Positions 13,268 to 16,636 of a stretch of 16,636 nucleotides of DNA are shown piece by piece (position 1 is the stretch's first letter; each line of letters begins with the position of its first letter). A program made the translations under genes and the position numbers. Where the stretch lies: the NCBI GenBank assembly GCA_030432455.1, contig JAUIHC010000013.1, positions 1-16,636 on the forward strand. The letters are read 5' to 3'. The stretch is from Phycisphaerae bacterium. Lineage in GTDB: Bacteria > Planctomycetota > Phycisphaerae > Phycisphaerales > SM1A02. The notes beneath the pieces are model-generated. The model was not told the DNA's origin and searched no databases. It saw only the letters and a list, made by a program, of their open reading frames with translations.

Positions 13268-15303
13268 TCGCGGATCGCTACCGGTCGCTGCTCGACCATC
13301 TCGGCCCGACCATGTCGCTGACGGCGCTGCGGTCGTCGCCCGCGACCGACGGCGTGGCCCTGCGACACGATGTGGACCACGATCTCGGCGTGGCGCTGGA
13401 CATGTCGGCCTGCGAGCGCGACCGCGGCGATTCTCGGGCGACCTGGTTCATCCTTCACACGCATCCGTACTGCGATGATGCGGTGTTTCTCGACCGGCTG
13501 CGACAACTGGTGGACGACGGTCACGAGATCGGACTGCATCTCGACGCGATCGGTGCCTGGTGGCGGAACGAGACCGACGATCCGCTCGGCGAGCTTGAAC
13601 GCTGGCTCGATCGCGTCCGCGGCGCCGGCATCGAGATCGTCGCGAGCGCCGCTCATGGCGCTCGGGCGTGCTACGAGGGCGGCTTCGCGAACCACTGGAT
13701 CTGGTCGGAGCTGCGAGGCGACGATCCGGCGGCGGCGATGGACGGCATCTCCGCCGAGGGCATCGCGGTGGACGATCCGGTGTTCCGACTCCGGTACCCG
13801 ACCGATCACCGGATCCGACGATCCGACGGTGCGGTCCTCGACCTCTGGTCGGCCTCGATGGCGTCGCTCGGCATCGAGTACGAGGCGTGCACCGTGCCCG
13901 TCGATCGGTACTGGAGCGATTCCGGCGGCGCGTGGACGCGGTCGCCCGACCCGATGGACCACGACCTCTCCCGCGGTCGGCATCAGGTGCTGGTGCACCC
14001 GTGGTGGTGGCAGGCGCCGCGTCGATCGACGCTGGTGCTCTCGACCGCCCGGAGCGGGACGAAGTGGTTGTGCGGGCGGCTCGAGAGGGCGACCTCGGCC
14101 ACCGTCCTGCACGAGCGGACGCTCAACCAGCACGGCTCGACGACCGAGCCCGCGACCGGGCTCAAGCGGACCGCGGGAGATCTGGTCGGCCTGTTGGAGG
14201 ACGCGGATCGGGTCACCCGGCTGGTCGAGACCGGGCTCGCCGGTCATCGCCGATCGAAGGTCGATCTGGTGGAGGCGAACGTCTACCTGCCGCATGTCGA
14301 TCTCGATCTGCTGAGGCACGATGACGTCACGGTCGTGCATCTGCATCGGGATCCGGCGGGCGTGGTCCGCTCGATCCTCGAACGCGGCTGGTACGACCCG
14401 CCCGGGGATCGCCGTCATCCGATCTTCGCCGTGCCGGGGTGGGACTCGATGGATCGGGTGGCCCGGGCGTGCACCTACTGGGCAGAGACGAATCGTCGTC
14501 TCCTCGACGCGTTCCCCGAGGCGATCCGCGTCGCGGTCGAGGACCTGCAGCGGGATCCGGCATCGCTTCCTCGACTCGCCGCCCGACTCGGTCTCGTCTG
14601 GCATGCGATCCCCGCCGCGTGGGACGAGGGGCCGGTGGATCGAACCGCCGACTGGACGACGCCGCCGGTCGAGGACTGGGGCGAGGGCGATCGTCGGACA
14701 TTCCAGCGGCTCTGCGGGCCGGTCGCCGAGCGGCTCGGGCGTGAGCTCCACATCGGCGACGGCGTCGCTGCGGATGTCCGGGCGGGCTCGGAAGGACCGA
14801 CGCTCGACCGACCGGCTCGCGTCCGCTCGACGCGTCTGCAGACGGGACGCGTGCGAGGTTGTCGGTGGGAACCGGTCGGGACCCCGATTCGTCGGTGGTT
14901 GGGGCGGTCCCATCCCGTCGTGCTGTGCGGGGAGTCCGGGCGGGGCGCGTCCGCGGGCCTGTCCCGCGGGGCCGGCTGGGATGGTGGCCCGCCGCCCCGA
15001 GTCGCCGGTCGGCTCCCGGCGTCGGCGTGTCTCGAGGGTGAGCTGGATGTCGGCGTTCGAGGAGCCGGATTCGCGGGCCGACTCTTCGCGGTCGAGGTCG
15101 ATCGGCGGGGCGATGTGATCCGTCGAATCCCGCTGCTCAGGATCGAACCCGGCCGTCGGGCGGAACGCTTCGCGGTTCGGATCGATCCCGCCGCGGCGGC
15201 GGTCCATCCGGTGGTGCTGATCGACGCCGCGGACGAGCCGTGGCGGATCACGGTCGTGGGACTCGACTGGCGGGTGTTCGCGTCGCCGCGTCGAACGCCC
15301 TGA
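13264..15303 (+). CDS. Fusion protein: polysaccharide-deacetylase-like domain plus sulfotransferase domain plus C-terminal beta-rich domain
   Basis: 679 residues. Part 1 (about 1-257) resembles RHDVD-type deacetylase-like proteins: ALRHDVDHD at 32-40, RATWFILHTHPYC, GHEIGLHLD at 86-94, SAAHGARACYEGGF at 128-141 and VLVHPWWW near its end. The classical HxxxH zinc pair is incomplete (His92, then Ile96), so hydrolase activity is uncertain. Part 2 (about 257-505) is sulfotransferase-like: LSTARSGTKWL with the PAPS-loop at 260-267 and HRDPAGVVRSIL at 361-372 for the 3'-phosphate. This domain would move sulfate from PAPS to a glycan. Then comes an Arg/Gly-rich linker (about 510-580) and a beta-rich tail of unknown family. 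ATG 13264 overlaps the preceding glycosyltransferase stop as ATGA, linking it to the same glycan. No signal peptide is visible, so it probably acts in the cytoplasm. Confidence 0.85.
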   Translation: MIADRYRSLLDHLGPTMSLTALRSSPATDGVALRHDVDHDLGVALDMSACERDRGDSRATWFILHTHPYCDDAVFLDRLRQLVDDGHEIGLHLDAIGAWWRNETDDPLGELERWLDRVRGAGIEIVASAAHGARACYEGGFANHWIWSELRGDDPAAAMDGISAEGIAVDDPVFRLRYPTDHRIRRSDGAVLDLWSASMASLGIEYEACTVPVDRYWSDSGGAWTRSPDPMDHDLSRGRHQVLVHPWWWQAPRRSTLVLSTARSGTKWLCGRLERATSATVLHERTLNQHGSTTEPATGLKRTAGDLVGLLEDADRVTRLVETGLAGHRRSKVDLVEANVYLPHVDLDLLRHDDVTVVHLHRDPAGVVRSILERGWYDPPGDRRHPIFAVPGWDSMDRVARACTYWAETNRRLLDAFPEAIRVAVEDLQRDPASLPRLAARLGLVWHAIPAAWDEGPVDRTADWTTPPVEDWGEGDRRTFQRLCGPVAERLGRELHIGDGVAADVRAGSEGPTLDRPARVRSTRLQTGRVRGCRWEPVGTPIRRWLGRSHPVVLCGESGRGASAGLSRGAGWDGGPPPRVAGRLPASACLEGELDVGVRGAGFAGRLFAVEVDRRGDVIRRIPLLRIEPGRRAERFAVRIDPAAAAVHPVVLIDAADEPWRITVVGLDWRVFASPRRTP

Positions 15304-15326
15304 ACCGAGTTCCGGCGAGGGCGTCG

Positions 15327-16636
15327 CTACATGCCATCCAGCGACGCATCGTCCTCGGCGAGCTCGTCCGTCTCGTCGAGTGCGTCGTCGTCACCGTCGG
15401 TACCGGTCTTCCAGTCGCCGAGCGGTTCGATCCGCACGAGTCCGGTGCCGGACACCGTGAGCGCCGGCGTGTCGGGCGACAGTTCCAGATGCGGACGACG
15501 GGGCGGCACCACCGCGAGCACGATGTGCTCGGCGAGGAAGGACCGCACCGTGCGCATCTCGTCCTCGGTCAGCCGCGCGAGATCGCGACCATCGACGAGC
15601 ACGATCGACCCGGGGGCGGTGCGGGTCGCGAGCACGATCGCGACCATCAGTCGTCCGACCGGCTTGCTCGCACCGTCCTCGCGAGGGAGGTGGTCGCCGG
15701 GGGTGAAGCCGAGATCCAGGAGCCGCTCGCGGTGAACCGCGACGACCAGCGATCGGAACGCCTCGAACTCGTCGGGCGTCCACCCGATCCGTGTGAGATG
15801 AGCCCGGTCCACCGGCCATCGCGATGTCGCCACCGCCACGTGCCCGGCCCACGGCGCGGCCTGCCCCGACTCGGAGATCGCCTGCACGACCCAGCCCGCG
15901 GTGTGACGGTCCGGGATGAAGCCGCAGTCGAGGACCGCGATGTCGCCCGGCGCGAGATCGACCCGCGGGATCGGCGAGCGGGCGCGATCGCCCCCGCGTC
16001 GGAACCCGACCCGGAGTGTCGCCGGGGGCGCCTCCGAGGTGACGGCGGTCCCGTCGAAGTCGTGCAGGAACGACCGGTACCGCCGCACCATTGGATAGAA
16101 CCGGTTGAGGCTCGTGGTCGTCCGCATCAGCTCGCGGAACGCCATCAGGGCGTAGGGGAGGGCGATGAGGAAGCTCGCCGCGGTCCTCCATCCGCCGCCG
16201 CCGAGACCGATGCCCAGGACCGTCAGCGAGAGCACCGTGGTGAGCAGCAGGTTGCCGATGGCCTCGCCTTCGTCGGAGGTTCGAAGCCGCATCCCGTACA
16301 TCGAGAGGTACCGGTCCTTGCCGGGCATCGGCGGATCGTCGTGGGCGGGAGGGAACGGCGAGCCGGCCTCGATCAGCAGGTCGCGGGTCTCGTCGCGGGC
16401 GTCGGCGATCGAATCCTCGAACGCCAGCGACATCCGGGCGCTGCGGAGGTTCACCCGGTACGCGGCGATGCCGAAGCCGCCCGCCACGAGGAGGATCACG
16501 CCCGCGAGGATCGGATCGACCGCCACCAGCACCGCGGAGGCGAGCAGCAGCTTCACGCCCGCACTGACCGATTGCAGCAGCAGCACCGCGAAGCGGGAGC
16601 AGAGGATCGAATCCGACCGGACCAGCCGCTGGATCT
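15327..16636 (-). CDS. ABC-exporter-like protein with a degenerate ATPase domain, 5' end beyond the window
   Basis: The frame is open to the right edge; 435 residues are visible. Numbering from the in-frame GTG at 16586: two hydrophobic helices at about 1-44, a charged cytoplasmic helix pair (45-108), two more helices (110-150), then MRTTTSLNRFYPMVRRYRSFL leading to a soluble domain. This matches the second half of an ABC-exporter membrane domain. The soluble part aligns by position with an ABC ATPase but lacks its motifs: LAPGDIAVLDCGFIPDRHTAG (211-230, written here as the Walker A place) has no GKS/T, ASKPVGR stands for LSGGQ, IVLVDG (328-333) has Asp but Gly for the catalytic Glu, and no H-loop His is seen. 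An acidic tail ends the protein. Cargo unknown; perhaps it pairs with a partner outside the window. Convergent with the fusion gene across 23 bp. Confidence 0.72.
   Translation of the reverse strand, partial: IQRLVRSDSILCSRFAVLLLQSVSAGVKLLLASAVLVAVDPILAGVILLVAGGFGIAAYRVNLRSARMSLAFEDSIADARDETRDLLIEAGSPFPPAHDDPPMPGKDRYLSMYGMRLRTSDEGEAIGNLLLTTVLSLTVLGIGLGGGGWRTAASFLIALPYALMAFRELMRTTTSLNRFYPMVRRYRSFLHDFDGTAVTSEAPPATLRVGFRRGGDRARSPIPRVDLAPGDIAVLDCGFIPDRHTAGWVVQAISESGQAAPWAGHVAVATSRWPVDRAHLTRIGWTPDEFEAFRSLVVAVHRERLLDLGFTPGDHLPREDGASKPVGRLMVAIVLATRTAPGSIVLVDGRDLARLTEDEMRTVRSFLAEHIVLAVVPPRRPHLELSPDTPALTVSGTGLVRIEPLGDWKTGTDGDDDALDETDELAEDDASLDGM

Noticed and set aside
12958..15207. Minus-strand open frame of 749 codons opposite the fusion gene
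   Set aside because: No recognisable domain; the plus strand carries the deacetylase-like and sulfotransferase motifs.
15304..15326. Bidirectional terminator in the convergent gap
   Set aside because: I looked for a stem with T-tract and found none in these 23 bases.
1..16636. Mobile elements, tRNA or rRNA genes, Wzy polymerase
   Set aside because: No transposase-like protein, RNA gene or further multi-helix polymerase-like frame was recognised; the flippase is the only many-helix protein.

Overview
The window is very GC-rich (about 70% by eye) and densely coded. It holds twelve protein genes with no stretch over 300 bases lacking a gene. Every gene I recognise belongs to synthesis or export of a surface polysaccharide (O-antigen, capsule or exopolysaccharide). 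A Wzx-type flippase and a polyprenyl-phosphate phosphosugar transferase suggest a Gram-negative-type, lipid-carrier (Wzx/Wzy) pathway. The high GC, frequent GTG starts, four-base gene overlaps and a sulfotransferase would fit a marine planctomycete such as the Phycisphaerae. That placement is only a guess: the window has no rRNA or other taxonomic marker.

Layout. Genes diverge from a 150-bp control region at 9034-9183. Leftward (minus strand), in transcription order: Wzx flippase (7702-9033), GT4 glycosyltransferase (6383-7705), phosphosugar transferase (5739-6386), PLP sugar aminotransferase (4525-5742), WbpB-like dehydrogenase (3365-4429), WbpD-like acetyltransferase (2737-3336), CapD/WbpM-like 4,6-dehydratase (749-2740) and an AsnB-like amidotransferase running off the left edge (1-746). 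Most junctions are ATGA or GTGA overlaps, so this is very probably one operon. Rightward (plus strand): three glycosyltransferases (9184-10431, 10483-11568, 11660-13267) and a large fusion protein with a deacetylase-like domain followed by a sulfotransferase domain (13264-15303). A convergent minus-strand gene, open at the right edge (15327-16636), encodes an ABC-exporter-like protein whose ATPase domain has lost its catalytic motifs.

How they may work together. CapD, WbpB, WbpD and the aminotransferase make nucleotide-activated amino sugars, probably a 2,3-diamino uronic acid and/or a 4-amino-6-deoxy sugar. The phosphosugar transferase loads the first sugar on the lipid carrier, four glycosyltransferases extend it, and Wzx flips it. 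AsnB could amidate a uronic acid, and the fusion protein could sulfate or otherwise trim the glycan. No Wzy polymerase, WbpA dehydrogenase or WbpI epimerase was found in the window.

The most unusual items are the deacetylase-like/sulfotransferase fusion, the ATPase-dead ABC-type protein, an AsnB with Ala in place of the usual glutamine-binding Glu, -10-like hexamers exactly 8 nt before two start codons (possible leaderless mRNAs), and three short tandem duplications.
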